A stretch of DNA of 64,000 bases from Parapristionchus giblindavisi. Taxonomy: Eukaryota; Nematoda; Chromadorea; Rhabditida; Diplogasteridae. The translations under genes were made by a program, and so were the position numbers. The DNA lies in assembly GCA_943737045.1 (NCBI GenBank), contig CALSFV010000001.1:1826001-1890000 (forward strand). Direction: 5' to 3'. Every line of letters begins with the position of its first letter. The first letter of the stretch is position 1. The notes under the pieces are model-generated. The model worked only from the letters and a program-made list of their open reading frames with translations, was not told the origin of the DNA and did no database searches. This document shows, in pieces, positions 11,501 through 23,337 of this stretch.

Positions 11501-13912
11501 TTCATGCCATCATGCTTTTTTTAGACAGTTCGCATGTTGTAAATCAGTTAAATCTCTTCAAGAACATTATAAAAAAAAGAAGGGAGATGTCAAGAAAGAG
11601 ACGGCTTTTATGAGAAGGTTGGTAATTTAAACGTCTCATTATAATTCCACGTTATTTCAGAACCCTAGTCCATGATGTGCTGTGAGATTCTACTATTCTA
11701 CTATTTCTGATATTGATGTGAAGCATAACACCATTACCCCTTTATGCTTTCCTTCGTTTATCGTTTTTACCCCGTTTTATCATGGAATCTTCCCATTTTT
11801 GATTCTTAGCCATATTCATCTTATCTTTATTTTATCTTGTATTCATGTCAGTAATTCTCCGAATCGTAATCGTGATGATCGACTACCTCAACTGCACATT
11901 TCAAATAGTATCTACGAAGCTCTACCGTGCCTAACCTCATTTTCCAACTCATTATTCTTGTCTATACTATCTCAAGCTCTTGATTTATGTCTATTACAGT
12001 GCACCCGTTGTTATTCTATCTGTTTTCTTTGTATTATGCATTTGTTCATTCATTTTTTCATATCCCCACTTCCCACCTTCCCACCACCTCACCTCATTCC
12101 TTCCGGCTAATCCAATTCTCTTTGTTTCATGACGTTTTATTTACTCTCCGGAAGGAGTGACTGTAGTGTAGTGGCAAGTTTTTTCAAGATTTGCCCGCAC
12201 CCCCCTGGTTCAATTCCCACAGTGAGATTGTCTATTGCTGATAAATTCTCCTTTAAAAAAAGTACTTTGCACAAAAAAGACCCTTCATAAAAGTCCAAAA
12301 AAAAGATTTGGTACGGCGGCAGATAGATAATAGCAGCTTGGGAATAGATAAAATGTAAAATGTTTTTTCTCCTTTTTTTAAGGAGGTCAGCCGAAAGGTA
12401 TTTTACAATAAACGCGATAAAATCTTAAAGCCCAATTTTTAAATGAATGTCCGGAAAAAAAGGATAACTTCCATTTCTTTTTATTTCTATAAATATCCCA
12501 ACATCTTATCTCCATAATGAACAAATAGTGTGTGTAATGAGTAGATCCCCTTCCTGACAGGACGGAAAAATACTAAAAACTCGCACTTGGATTATAGCTT
12601 ATGGCAGAAGGTACACCGAACTCGTTGAACTCCCACGCCATCAAATTCGTTGCGCTCGTTCCTATTACTGCCTTGGGCTTAATGACGTGAGATAAGCCTA
12701 AACAATAGGGTGATCAGGTTTGAGATTTTTCAAGCGATTTACTAAAGCTAAAGAAAACAACAAAAAAAACGGTATACCGACACGAAATTTGTTGTTGCTT
12801 GTTCGAAACTCTACAAGATTTTGTTTGGACGATTATGGCATTGATATCCATGAGATCAAGTGAACCCATAATAAAATTTTCAAAACGTATATTTTGTAAG
12901 CTTTAAAGCGTACCCATTCCACACATGTCAAAGTTCTCCACAATCAGCACGTCAAACTTCTCATTTGTGAGATTCTCAACCAGTCCCGGCTCCTTGATTA
13001 CCCGGTCGCAAGTATACGAGAAGAGCTTGCCGAGATAGTTACCCACCTAACAAATAAATTAAACCAGTCAGTGAATAATGTATAGAAAGGATACGGGATT
13101 GTAAGGGATACTTTTTTACATCTGGATAATGGAAGGATGGTTCAGCTTTAAAGTTCCAAAAAAACGTTTTTTTTTCTTGAAAAGAAATATATTCAAATTT
13201 CTTGTGATCTCACTTCAACTTCATTGTATTGAGGTAAATATTTTAAATTCGAAATATGAAAAAAAAATATTTTCGCAAACTCACAAAGAGTTGCGCGGGC
13301 AGTGACATTATGTCGAGATCGAAGAAGTTAATGATGCGACTCCTTGACGCGTTGGCGAGGTCCTTAAAAACAGTTTATAACTGTTCGAAGACATAAATAT
13401 TTTACACTTTTATATAAAAAATCGACTGTTCTGTTCGAAATTGAAATTACAACAGTGTCATAGTGTCACTCACTATAGCCCTCTCGTCAGTTTCCACATA
13501 GATCTTCTTAGACTTGAACGTTCCATCAGTGCAGTTAGGGTCGAGAACCGGAATCAATGAAGTCTGAAAGTTTTTTTTAAAGATGTATCCAACCATTTTT
13601 CTTGTTTGTGTCCTATGTATTGTTCATGACGTACCAGCATAATAAAGTTATTATTATTATAAAAGCTATTATTTGGAAAATTACTTGAATTTCGGAAAAG
13701 TCCATACTGTGTGTGTGTGATAACTCCTTTTGCTCCCTTATTTTCATGGAGTATTATATATGACCTACCACATCGTGGCCTGCCTCCACAAGAATATCAG
13801 CTATTCGTCCCAAGAAGTTACTGTGAGAATGGCCGTATTTTGCATTCCAAACAAGGATCTTATAGGACGCACAACCATGTGCTATGAGTAGAAAGAAGAG
13901 CGTCAGACGCAT
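8593..13912 (-). CDS. UDP-glucuronosyltransferase, canonical motifs
   Basis: Signal peptide MRLTLFFLLIAHGCA, then KILVWNAKYGHSHSNFLG with the catalytic His in S-H-S. Exons can be read near 13912-13769, 13565-13475, 13365-13285, 13048-12913, 12700-12590, 10825-10722, 10565-10513, 10440-10313, 10010-9912, 9757-9640, 9483-9405, 9228-9155, 9108-9035 and 8866-8593. The donor-site motifs are complete: WTPQVDIL, FITHGGMGSTQE and FGDQPRNAGMMEHN. The C-terminal exon has EFGPSSALRPQSHD, one membrane helix and a lysine-rich tail (KKFLSRKVKND) like an ER-retention signal. Conjugates lipophilic compounds in the ER membrane. The intron between 12590 and 10825 holds a separate gene on the other strand. It looks like the most conventional UGT of the cluster. 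Confidence 0.9.
11279..11685 (+). CDS. Small Myb/zeste-like DNA-binding protein, nested in a UGT intron
   Basis: Four exons (11279-11284, 11333-11475, 11525-11617, 11661-11685) join in frame with GT-AG introns of 40-50 bp and give about 88 residues. The protein starts M-S, then ITKEKSLFLIKAIHKESQ, LAWDRIHKEFNKQF, KSVKSLQEHYKKKK and ends TLVHDVL. Evenly spaced hydrophobic helices, the central W-D-R-I-x-x-x-F-N and a basic third helix resemble the trihelix/Myb_DNA-bind_5 (zeste-like) family, often involved in transcription or derived from transposons. It runs against the host UGT gene. The family call rests on motif spacing only. The very short first exon (M-S) is the weakest point. Confidence 0.6.
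12140..12240 (+). repeat. tRNA-like fragment (SINE or MITE core)
   Basis: TGTAGTGTAGTGGCAAG resembles a Pol III A box, and CTGGTTCAATTCCCA, about 45 bp downstream, resembles a B box. No clean cloverleaf can be drawn, so it is a tRNA-derived repeat and not a tRNA gene. It lies in the large UGT intron. Confidence 0.5.
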
Positions 13913-14014
13913 AGTCCAACTGTGGGATTGGTGCTACCTTAATTTGATAAAACGATGGATTACCATGGACCCGCTATATTTAGGAAATATGGAGGATAAA
14001 CAAAGCGAAAACGG

Positions 14015-14386
14015 ATTTTTATGGCTCGTTAAAAAATAGTGGAAAACCGAAATCGGCGACTTTCCACCCGTTAAAAAAGTACCCGGAAAGTCGAAAATGG
14101 AAACACGAAATTTGAATTCGCGCGTGCGCAAAAAGGTGCGGGAATTCAAATTCCGACTTTCCGACATCGAATTTCCGTGGATTTCTTTTTTTTTAGCGTG
14201 CAGGAAGTTGAATTTCCATTTTAACTGCTAAAAATCGAAGACGGAAAGTGGGAATATGAATTCCCGCACCTCTTTGCGCGCGCGCGAATTCAAATTTCGT
14301 GTTTCCATTTTCGACTTTCCGGGTACTTTTTTAACGGGTGGAAAGTCGCCTATTTCGGTTTTCCTCTATTTTTTAACGAGCCATTA
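14015..14386. repeat. Foldback element, about 370 bp (copy 1)
   Basis: It starts ATGGCTCGTTAAAAAATAGT and ends with the reverse, TTTTTTAACGAGCCAT. Inside are GAAATCGGCGACTTTCCACC on one arm and its complement on the other, with a GC-rich GCGCGCGCGAATTC section. A close copy is at 16528-16882. Open frames crossing it are by-products of the palindrome. Confidence 0.85.
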
Positions 14387-14389
14387 ATG

Positions 14390-14510
14390 TGATCCCTCCA
14401 GTTAATTTGAAAATCTACACTCTGGCAACACTCTCTTGCTTTCTTTGTTTACGAGAGAGCAATGTCAATGCAGAGAGTAAAATTAGCTTGGTGTTCGTCT
14501 TTAAAGTCTT
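14390..14510. repeat. 120-bp palindromic MITE, family P1
   Basis: It contains CAACACTCTCTTGCTTTCTT and TTAGCTTGGTGTTCGTCTTT, matching the P1 family. It is directly next to the foldback at 14015-14386. Confidence 0.75.
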
Positions 14511-15193
14511 TTCAGAGCACCTTTTTTTCACATTTTTTGATTAATGTAAATATGCATAAAACATTTCAATACGTGATTAAAAACAAGAAAATGTGGAGAA
14601 CAAGAACAGAAAAGCGCTGAGGATAAGTTCAAGAATGCCAGTTGTGGACGAATTTCTATCAAAAAGTATCTCAATCGAACTATTTCCTCTCTCACTTCTC
14701 GACAAATAACTTAGTGCTGCCTTGTTCAAAGATCATCCAACTCTCAATCATTTTCCATCAATTTTCTCTTGCCTGCCTATCAAGAGCAAGTAAACAGTCA
14801 CTAAATATGATGTGCGATTAAAATGTATTAATTATTTAGTAATTCCTCTGTAATCTCATAATAATCAGATATCCTTGATATTATTTAGTCCCAGGTCTGC
14901 GAGATTTTGACCCCCTCGAATAGCGATTAATAAAAGAATCAAAAATTAATTTTAAAAAAACAAAGTAACCCAAGAAGATCTTGTAATCGCAGTGGTAACA
15001 TACTACCATTTATTCTAGTCTCGTTTGCGATATTTTCCTAAATTAAAATTTGAACCCAACTCAACTGTGCGGCAAAACTTGTTGTATGCGCGGGAGCTCA
15101 AAAGATCAAAATATAATCATGTGAGAGTTTTGAGTGAGTGCACACAGTCGATAGAAACAGAACAGGGCCTCTTTAAATAGTTATCTGCTAACT
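14511..15193. other. Intergenic stretch, no supported gene
   Basis: AT-rich sequence without a credible reading frame, splice pattern or repeat that I can recognise. Confidence 0.5.
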
Positions 15194-15483
15194 AAGGTAT
15201 TTTTTGCTCGCGGGGCACCCGTTGAGAGGCCAAATCTCGCGGGGTACACCGCGAGGTGCACCACGGTGTGGAAGTGACGGCGTGCCTCGCGGGGTAGACA
15301 TCAAATCTCGCGAGGCACACCGTCCCTCCTGCCCCGCGAGGCACGCCGTCGTCCGCCTCGCGGGGCTCCCCGTCTAGAGGCTGCAGCTCGCGAGGTACCC
15401 CGTCTAAGTGTTCTACCCCGCGGTGTACCTCGCGGCGTACACCACGGGATTGAACGGTGTGCCCCGCGAGTAAAAAATACCGG
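15194..15483. repeat. GC-rich terminal-inverted-repeat element
   Basis: The left end GGTATTTTTTGCTCGCGGGG matches the reversed right end GGTATTTTTTACTCGCGGGG. The inside is a patchwork of direct and inverted TCGCGGGGYACACCG units, far richer in GC than the flanks. The open frames in it are Arg/Gly-rich artefacts. No transposase is present, so it looks like a non-autonomous element. Confidence 0.75.
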
Positions 15484-16317
15484 AGAATCTACACCCCCCC
15501 CCCATAACACTGAACGCCTATGATCATATTATTTCACAATATTTTTCTGTGTTCAGCGAACAGTGAAATGTTACTTGAAACGAGCGGAAATTGGACAAAG
15601 AAGAAAAATGAAGAGCGTATTCAAACGTGCCTTGAAAAGAAGAAACGTGCAGGAATAAGCTGGTTGTGAAAGAAGTGTAGGGATTAAGTAGAGATATCGA
15701 CCACACTCTGGAAACACTCGGGCCACAATCACAAGAAAATGCGCTTGATTTGTGTAGAAATGCGCCTCGAAGGAGAGGTAGCACTGCAGAGTGAGAGAGT
15801 TGCAGAGACGCAGAGTAAATCAGTGAACGAAATATTTGTGAGACAGAGATAGAGGCAGTAAGGTTAAAGCAACTAGAGATAGTGAATGAACGAGAGAGAT
15901 TGAGAGTGCTCGAAAATGGTTCAGAAAGAAACGCCGAGTGTTTGCGAGACGCAGAGAGAAAGAGATAGAGAGAGAGACAGAGAGAGATAGAGAGAGAGAG
16001 AGGGAGAGGGAGAGCGCGATTGCGAAAAGATCATAAGAACGATTTGAGTGTTTAGAGACTACGTCTTTACTTGCACTCTCTCTTCTCATTTCTACCTCTG
16101 TTATCGCCACTCTCTCTTCTTCAGTCGAAAAATGCGCTCATGTGAGCAATCATACGAGGAAATCGACAACAACCGCTCGAAAGATGATAAATTGTCATGC
16201 TATGTGAAATTTTGCTCTAAACAATGCAAAATTAAAACAAATCTATTCTTTTTAGTTCTTTCTATCTTTCTTTATTTATTTATTTCCATCATAACAAATG
16301 AACAATAGATATGTAAT
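15484..16317. other. Intergenic stretch with a GA-rich microsatellite
   Basis: No supported gene. A purine-rich GAGA tract lies at about 15955-16015; the reverse-strand frame across it (a run of Ser-Leu) is an artefact of the repeat. Confidence 0.55.
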
Positions 16318-16400
16318 TAATATAGGTTGATGGAGGTCCGTCGCGTAATCAGCGAATCGGTTGAGGGAAATGGGGGTGGGGTATGGGGTGCATAATTATA
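16318..16400 (-). repeat. 3' tail of a non-LTR retrotransposon family (fragment)
   Basis: GATGGAGGTCCGTCGCGTAA followed by TCAGCGAATCGGTT recurs in related form at 29378-29420 and 30765-30800. At 29.4 kb it lies just downstream of reverse-transcriptase remnants on the minus strand, so here it is probably a severely 5'-truncated insertion. Confidence 0.45.
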
Positions 16401-16527
16401 AAAGACGAAAAAGGGTGGGGGCAAGAGGGGATCAATCTTAACAGAATTAAGGAATAACTTAAAACGTTTTTAAAGTTTTATATTTTAAAGTTGAAACATT
16501 TAATTGCAACACATTACTGCTCCATCT

Positions 16528-16882
16528 AATGGCTCGTTAAAAAATAGTGGAAAACCGAAATCGGCGACTTTCCACCCGTTAAAAAAGTACCCGGAAAGTC
16601 GAAAATGGAAACACGAAATTTGAATTCGCGCGCGCTCAAAGAGGTGCGGGAATTCAAATTCCGACTTTCCGTCACCGATTTTTAGCAGTGAAATGGAAAT
16701 TCAACTTCCTTCTTGCTAAAAATGGAATCCGCGAAAATTCGCTGTCGGAATTTGAATTCCCGCACCTCTTTGCGCGCGCGCGAATTCAAATTTCGTGTTT
16801 CTATTTTCGACTTTCCGGGTACTTTTTTAACGGGTGGAAAGTCGCCGATTTCGGTTTTCCACTATTTTTTAACGAGCCATAA
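16528..16882. repeat. Foldback element, about 355 bp (copy 2)
   Basis: Same ends and arms as 14015-14386: ATGGCTCGTTAAAAAATAGT at the left and TTTTTTAACGAGCCAT at the right. The middle differs slightly. Non-coding. Confidence 0.85.
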
Positions 16883-17381
16883 AATGCATGAACGCTGTAG
16901 CAGAAAATTAAACAGCAGACGCGCACAAGATGTTAATATTAGGTTGTCCCACAACATTTTACATTGCAGTTTTCAACTTTGTTGTAAACGAAGCAACTGT
17001 ACCACCAACAAAACAATAATACATTTAAAAGCCCAGTCGTAAACCTTGGAAACTCTTATCAGTTGTTGCATGGTGAGCCACATTTCAACTCTCCACTCTC
17101 TCTTGCTAATATTTGATTATATACGATTAGCGCGATCAACCTTCCATTGCTGTCCAGTGGCCTTTTTGAATCAATATTTCATAGTATATATATTAATATT
17201 TCCAAAATACATTTATGATGTTTTTATCGTAGGCATGTACAATCGATTTATTTACCAGTGGCAGTATGCATACAAATGGTTTGTCGATAAACGTCTCTGC
17301 CTAGGGTAGTGCCGCAACGTTTGCAAACAAACTGTTCTCTATCGTTCGTGCATGTATATGATTCATTAATATATTTACAGG

Positions 17382-20300
17382 ATGAGATTACACAGTGTAT
17401 TCTTCTTTTTGTTGCTGGTATCCACTTGTACTTCCTACAAGATCTTGGTTTACAATGTTCGCTACGACCAATCGCACAGTAATTTCATGGGAAACATCGC
17501 TGATATTCTCGCTGAGGCCGGTCATGATGTGGTACATGCATTTATGTACATCTTGTTCGCGAAGTCTTTGCCGACTTATCAACTTACTTCAAAGTGCTTT
17601 TGAAGATATGTATAGTGCTATCGTTATAGACAACACGAAGAAAATTGAATGAACGAGACGTAGTGCTTTCATTGTTAATTTTCAGACCTCATTAGTATCG
17701 ATTATCGACGAATCAATTGATGATGCCACGGCCAAATCGAAAAAGATTTACGTGCCACCGGTAATGGATCTATAGAGTGATGATAGTCTAATTACTGCCT
17801 TAGACAGATAAGGCAAAATCAATTCACGAATTGATCAAGAAATCGAAGAAAAACGACTTCTTCGCGCTGAACATCAACAATCCTATAATAAACTTTGTTG
17901 TGAGTCATAACTATAGTCTATAATTTGAACATTCTAATATCCTTTAAAGTAATAGGTTGGAATGACTTGTTTAGATTTAAAAATTGAAACAGAAATTACT
18001 GAAACAATATCCCTCGCTTTGTACCCAAGTGATTTTACGTTGATCTCTTATGCATCGTTACATTTGCCTTACGTGCCTTCGCCGTTAGCACCTCCGCCGC
18101 GTCTCCGTCGTTACGGCGGAGGATACGACGTAGTTACGCAATGCATCGTTACATTTGGGGTCGTTACACTTACGTACCAACGTCGTAACCTCCGCCGTAA
18201 CGACGGAGACGCGGCGGAGGCGTAAAAACGTAAGACAAATGTAACGGTGCATTATGGATTTAAGAATCTCTTAAAGCGACAACCCAAGCTAATTTGAATA
18301 TCTCTACATTGGCCACACTCTCTCACTTTCGTTGTCTACGAGAGAGTATCAGAGAGAGTATGCTTGGGGTGTGCCTTTAAGAGATGATTCAGGCCGGTAG
18401 ACTGCTGGGCTGGCTATTCGTTGCGCAATGTAGGGGATTACTGAATGAGACTGCATTGATCGATCGATTGACACAAGAGCATTATGAAGTCTTCATTGCA
18501 GAGAGTTTCGACATGTGCGGAGTAGGTGAGACCATATTTCTGCTTATAATTTTTTTAATCTTTTTTTGTTTCTTACCATTTACCGCACAACGGGAAGTGG
18601 TAGAATAATGTGATCGACAAGGTATCTACTGCTCATAATTATCTTTTATCGGATTGGATCATTGAAATATTAAATTCTTCCATTGAACTTGAGAAAATTC
18701 GTGTCCAAAAATGTCTGTTTTTTAAAAAAAATTGTTAATTTTGCTGTTTCCTTAAAGGTCTCGCACATATTCTCCAGCCGAAAAGTCTCATAACCACCCT
18801 CTCAATGACTCCATCATCACTGATCCTTGATGAACTTGGACTGCCTCGTGAAGTCAGTTACAATCCAAGTGAGTTTCATCGTATCGGAAAAAATAAAGAA
18901 ATAAATTTTCTTCGTTGCATCGTTGAAGATATGTATAATGATGATCAGATTAACCCTCCAGTTCTACGTTCAGGCCCGTATATAAGTGGAATCGCCGGTA
19001 GCTCGATTTGGAGTCGCATAAAGAACATCTATGCGGAATTTCTCACGTATCTACTCGTCTCTCCTGGACGACGAATGGTTGGCAATTTACTTTTATTCTC
19101 TTCTTTCCTTGTATAGTTTTCCAATTTTATGATTTGAGATGGATGAGACATTTCGGCAGAAATTTGGGCCCGACTATCCCACTCTTCAAGTAAGATCAAT
19201 AGTTTTTATATCAAATTCATTGTGAAGACCAAATAAAAAAACAACTTGAATTTAAAAAAAAATCATGAAAAAATCATAAAATTGCCTTGCACACTTATAG
19301 ACCATGTTAAATGATTTTCTGTTTTTCAAAACGTACTTCTGTCTTCGTTTCAGCAAATCTCGTCGAATGCTGCATATGCATTCGTCAACACAGAACCTCT
19401 GGTCGACTTTGCCACGACAACTCTCAGTAGAATCGTACACGTTGGAGGACTTTATGAACGAAAAGCGAGGCCGCTCAAAGAGGTATACATACATCTTCTC
19501 CCGCTACCAAGATGTTTTCATCTGTAACCATTTTCAATATAACAAGTAGAGATGACCATTTCAAATTAAATCAAATCATTTATTCTGATAATAGAATGAT
19601 ACGGGATGGTATGGGGTACTTATCACGTTAAACGGGGTCAGGGAAAAAACTAGTCTTCTTATGCCACTGAAGACGGTCGAGAGTGTACTGGTTAGCTCCG
19701 TTCGATTTTTTTCAGTTGGCGTCACGGTAGATTGAGCAAAATCATGTCAGATATTAACTTGTAATCTTTCCATGGAAAGAAACTTTAGGATAAGTACCAC
19801 ACCTCTGTTTTGACGATGATGGCGACTGTGAAGAATTTTGAATTGATATTAAAATAACTACTATTATGAAACAGGAATAGTAGTAATTTAAGTCTTGAAT
19901 ATTCTTTCAGTATTGGAATGAAATCCTCTCAATGAGAGAAAAGTCTGTTCTAATCTCATTCGGAACTGAAGCAAAGATGGTCTATTTACCAAAAGATGTC
20001 AAGAAATCCTTGCTAAGAGTAAGTTTGTATTCTTATTTCGTATAATACGAGTAATAATAATTATTATTAAAATTATAATTATTAGTCTCAAAGCGACTTA
20101 TTAAATTCGATTTTTATGCCAAGATGCTTCAGGACTAGCATGCAGGAAGATAAAAACATTAGTTACCAATTTATCCGAATTTTTATTCGTATGCAGGCCA
20201 TAGGCGATTTCTCGGATGTCACATTCATCATACGCTACGAGGACCCCGAGGATAACTTTGCAGTGTACGCCAGGAGATGGAAGAACGTGATACTGTCAAG

Positions 20301-21898
20301 GGAACCACCGCAGACAGACCTTCTGAGTGAGAATGGATTGAACCATCTACTAATTGAAAATAGTGTAACAGTCATGATTTTAAGAGGTGTTACATTTTTC
20401 AAAACGTGCGCACGCCGTAACGACAGAGACGCTACGGCGGAGGTTGAAAATGTAACACCGCCTTAAAAAGTTGCGAAAAAAGTAAAGAAAATCATTATCA
20501 TTAACCGAGCAGTCATCACACGCAGGACTTCATATGCCTTGGATAATGGGATCTACCTTTATAATTAAGGACAGAGTATTTGAAATTTTTTGCAATTCTT
20601 GTCAAGCAAAAAAAATGGCAGAATCATTCTTCACTTTTTTGCGGTGTTGAGCTTTTTTGCGGTGACCGGGAAGAGAAAAAAGTCGAGAAGAAAGGGAAGA
20701 ATGATTTTGCCATTTGTTTTGCTTGACAAGAATTGCAGAAATTTTCAAATACGCTGTCCTATTACCAAAGTAACTTTCTTATTACAAAAGACACTTTCAG
20801 ATGATGCGAGAATGAGCGCAATCATAACTCACGGAGGACTGGAAAATATTCTTGAGGTGGCGAAGAGCGGAGTGCCCGGTGAGAGTGATCTTTGATCTTT
20901 AAATTATCATACCCAAGTCAATCTTTGATCTTTGATCCTTGATCTATGATCTCTCAGGCATCTTCATTCCTATATCTGCTGATCACCCGAGAAACGCGGG
21001 TATGATGCAACGAAACGGACTTGGAAGGGTTGATTATTTTTGAAAGACAATTGTAATCAATAGTTTGTTCAGGTAATCGATAAACAAGACATGTTAGATA
21101 GTAAGAGACTGATAGAAGTGATTAGAAATGTACTGGACGACGGAAGGTGGGTAATTTACTGACAGCGATAACAAAATTATAAAAATTCAAATTGATTTCA
21201 ATTAATTTTTATAACTCAAGAAAGGAAGGGAGGATTTCACGGTAATTTTCATGAACAGAATTGAGAAAATGTAGCCAGATCGGAGAGTTTCAAATTAGCT
21301 TGACAATGAGTCCGACTCTAAAAGAAAAGAAAATGAAACAGGTACGAGAGGTGTCTAAAAAGATTTTCTATTCTTTTCCCAAGCTTTGATTAGAGCCTAA
21401 TTAACAAGTGTGTGTAATTGTAAGTGTAAATGATAATGGGACGGACGAGTACAGATGAATAATAACTATAATAACTATTATATATGAATAATAACTATAT
21501 AAACTATAATAACTACAGATGAATAATAACTATTTGCATGTGAGAGACAAGCGCTAATGAATGGACAAAATATGCAAATGACTATCATTTAGTCGATTTT
21601 TTTCAATTTAATCTTTTTCAGTTATCGTGAGAATGCTCGTCGTTTATCAGCGATGCTCAATAACAAACCGATATCTTCCAAGGAACAACTCATCAAATAC
21701 ACCGAATTCGCAGCAGAATTCGGACCATCTCCAGCTCTTCGACCACAATCTCATGATATGAGTTTCATCGAATATCATAACTTAGATATAATCATTGTTT
21801 TTGTTATTGTTATTGTTACTTTTATTTTTGGCGTCAACAAATTTTGGCGATTCATTCTCTCTTCTTTTCGAGGAGAAAAGAAAATTAAGAAGGACTAG
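17382..21898 (+). CDS. UDP-glucuronosyltransferase with a changed donor-site motif
   Basis: The start codon lies one base after an acceptor-like TTTACAG. Signal peptide MRLHSVFFFLLLVSTCTS, then YKILVYNVRYDQSHSNFM, keeping S-H-S with the catalytic His. Exons can be read near 17382-17531, 17686-17764, 17811-17899, 18391-18526, 18757-18869, 18974-19077, 19139-19189, 19354-19480, 19912-20020, 20197-20327, 20799-20881, 20959-21030, 21072-21147 and 21622-21898. Other motifs: QTDLL, ADHPRNAGMM, and the tail EFGPSPALRPQSHD with a membrane helix and a lysine-rich end. The donor-site loop reads ITHGGLENILE, whereas the neighbours have HGGMGSTQE, and the usual DQ pair is DH. It is the only plus-strand UGT of the cluster, and its introns hold several palindromic elements. 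Confidence 0.88.
18048..18252. repeat. Two adjoining palindromic elements (TTACATTTGCC / CCTCCGCCG type)
   Basis: ATGCATCGTTACATTTGCCT begins the block, and CGTAACGACGGAGACGCGGC and its complement recur within it. It appears to be two overlapping copies of the element at 6085-6183. It lies in a UGT intron. Confidence 0.7.
18272..18380. repeat. 120-bp palindromic MITE, family P1
   Basis: It begins TTAAAGCGACAACCCAAGCT and ends GCTTGGGGTGTGCCTTTAA. It ends about 10 bp before the next UGT exon, so it forms the end of that intron. Confidence 0.75.
20384..20465. repeat. Palindromic element with GTGTTACATTTT ends
   Basis: Ends GGTGTTACATTTTTCAAAACG and TGAAAATGTAACACCGCC are inverted copies around ACGCCGTAACGACAGAGACG. 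Related to the larger hairpin at 28003-28142. Confidence 0.65.
20586..20752. repeat. Hairpin element, 165 bp
   Basis: GCAATTCTTGTCAAGCAAAA and GGCAGAATCATTCTTC return reversed as GAAGAATGATTTTGCC and TTTTGCTTGACAAGAATTGC. It lies in an intron of the plus-strand UGT gene. Confidence 0.8.
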
Positions 21899-23337
21899 TT
21901 ATTAGTGATTTTGTTACGTTGTTTACTGTTCTAATTAATTGTTTTGAAAAGTCCGTTAAATTAAAGGGATTTAATTTATCATATCCGACAGATGACTATT
22001 ATCATACACAGGCATAACCGGCACTACTTCAGTAGAAGGGGCCAGAACACCCTGCAAGTCCAAAAAGATATGAAACATGAAATAAACACAAAGGATAGGA
22101 CGTTTATATTAGATAATTATACTATTATTTTGAGCTGGTACCCTATTCTGAAGTGGTGCCGGCATAACCGACCCCTAGTGTGTCATAGTTAAATTATTAA
22201 CGCAATATTACCTGTAAATAATGAAATCAGTCAAACGTAAAGGTTGCAGTGCCTGAGTATCTTGGCAAATTGTAGCAACGTTCCCTATTCGTAACGCTGA
22301 CCATCCTATAATAGTCCTCATCATCACATTCCTTCCTTAAAACTGGATAAAGTTATCACATCATTCATTTTCTTTCTCATTATCTCTCACTCGTAGGGTG
22401 ATCGATAGTTGATCGAAAGAGGAAGTAAATAGATGACGTTTAAGCTGCACTTTTTTGCACTTTCTTTGTACATTTTCTACATAGACAATCGTGATTTACC
22501 GCACTGCGGCGTACCAGGCTATGTTCAGAAATATGAGTGAAGTTATAAAATAAAAAAGCATTCGCAATAATTGGCAGTATAGCATACACGACTCATTGAC
22601 ATGTTCCATGGTTAAAGAAAGGCACACCCCGAGCTGATATTACTCTCAGCATTGACAGAACTCTCTTGTATACAAAGATAACGGGAGAGTGTTGCAGCGC
22701 GGAGAGCTTCAAATTATCTCGGAGTGTACCTATAAAGATAAAGACAGTGATACCCATTAGAGATCTGAAGGCCTAATCTACATATTCAACGTTTTGGAAG
22801 AGTCAAAGTTAACTCTAATTCTCCGGTATTATCGGCTAGCGGAATATGACGTCGAGAGGAATTCGCAGAATGCACATACGACATCGGTTACTTAGGCAGT
22901 ACTTTATCTTGATCATTTGACTCTTGACATTGTTCATAACGTTCCCTCCACGTTATTAATTAAACGAATTCATTAATTACATCTAAATTGGTCACCTATA
23001 AAGCGTTTGCCTGCAGTATGCTAGTGTAGAACCTGTTCATTTCTATCCTAGTGGAAATCCCACCTATAACACATCCTTTCAGACCATTCTCATAGATAAG
23101 AAGATATTATGTATATTCATCGGACTCTCTTATAGATTACGTTAATTTACATGATTATTTGTTTACATTCTTTTTTTTGCGTATGAATTTCGTGGGTCAT
23201 TAAGTTAAAGGGATGAAAACGTTTGTCAGCGGTATCTTCAACGCTATACGCTCTCTCGTTGTTGGAGAGCAGAGAAATAGTGTTCGCAATAAAGAGACCG
23301 TTGACAAAGGTTTCGTTACATTTAAATATAATTGAAG
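21899..23337. other. Intergenic stretch with MITEs; also the duplicated upstream region of the secreted-protein gene
   Basis: Holds an imperfect inverted repeat at about 22005-22190 (GGCATAACCGGCACTACTTC against GAAGTGGTGCCGGCATAACC), a P1 MITE at 22617-22735 and a diverged relative of the P2 palindrome at 23222-23325. Sections near 22330-22560 and 23000-23170 match 30490-30700 and 31160-31340, so the upstream region of the Thr-rich gene was duplicated with it. Confidence 0.6.

Noticed and set aside
11682..12110. 142-codon open frame after the nested gene
   Set aside because: Overlaps the stop of the four-exon gene, has low-complexity Phe/Ser/Pro composition and no motif; more likely 3' untranslated sequence.
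13934..14386. Open frames in the 370-bp foldbacks (also 16688-17042)
   Set aside because: The same peptide pieces arise from both copies and both strands of the palindrome; no protein motif.
15301..15510. Arg/Gly-rich open frame
   Set aside because: It is only the translation of GC-rich repeat units in the element at 15194-15483.
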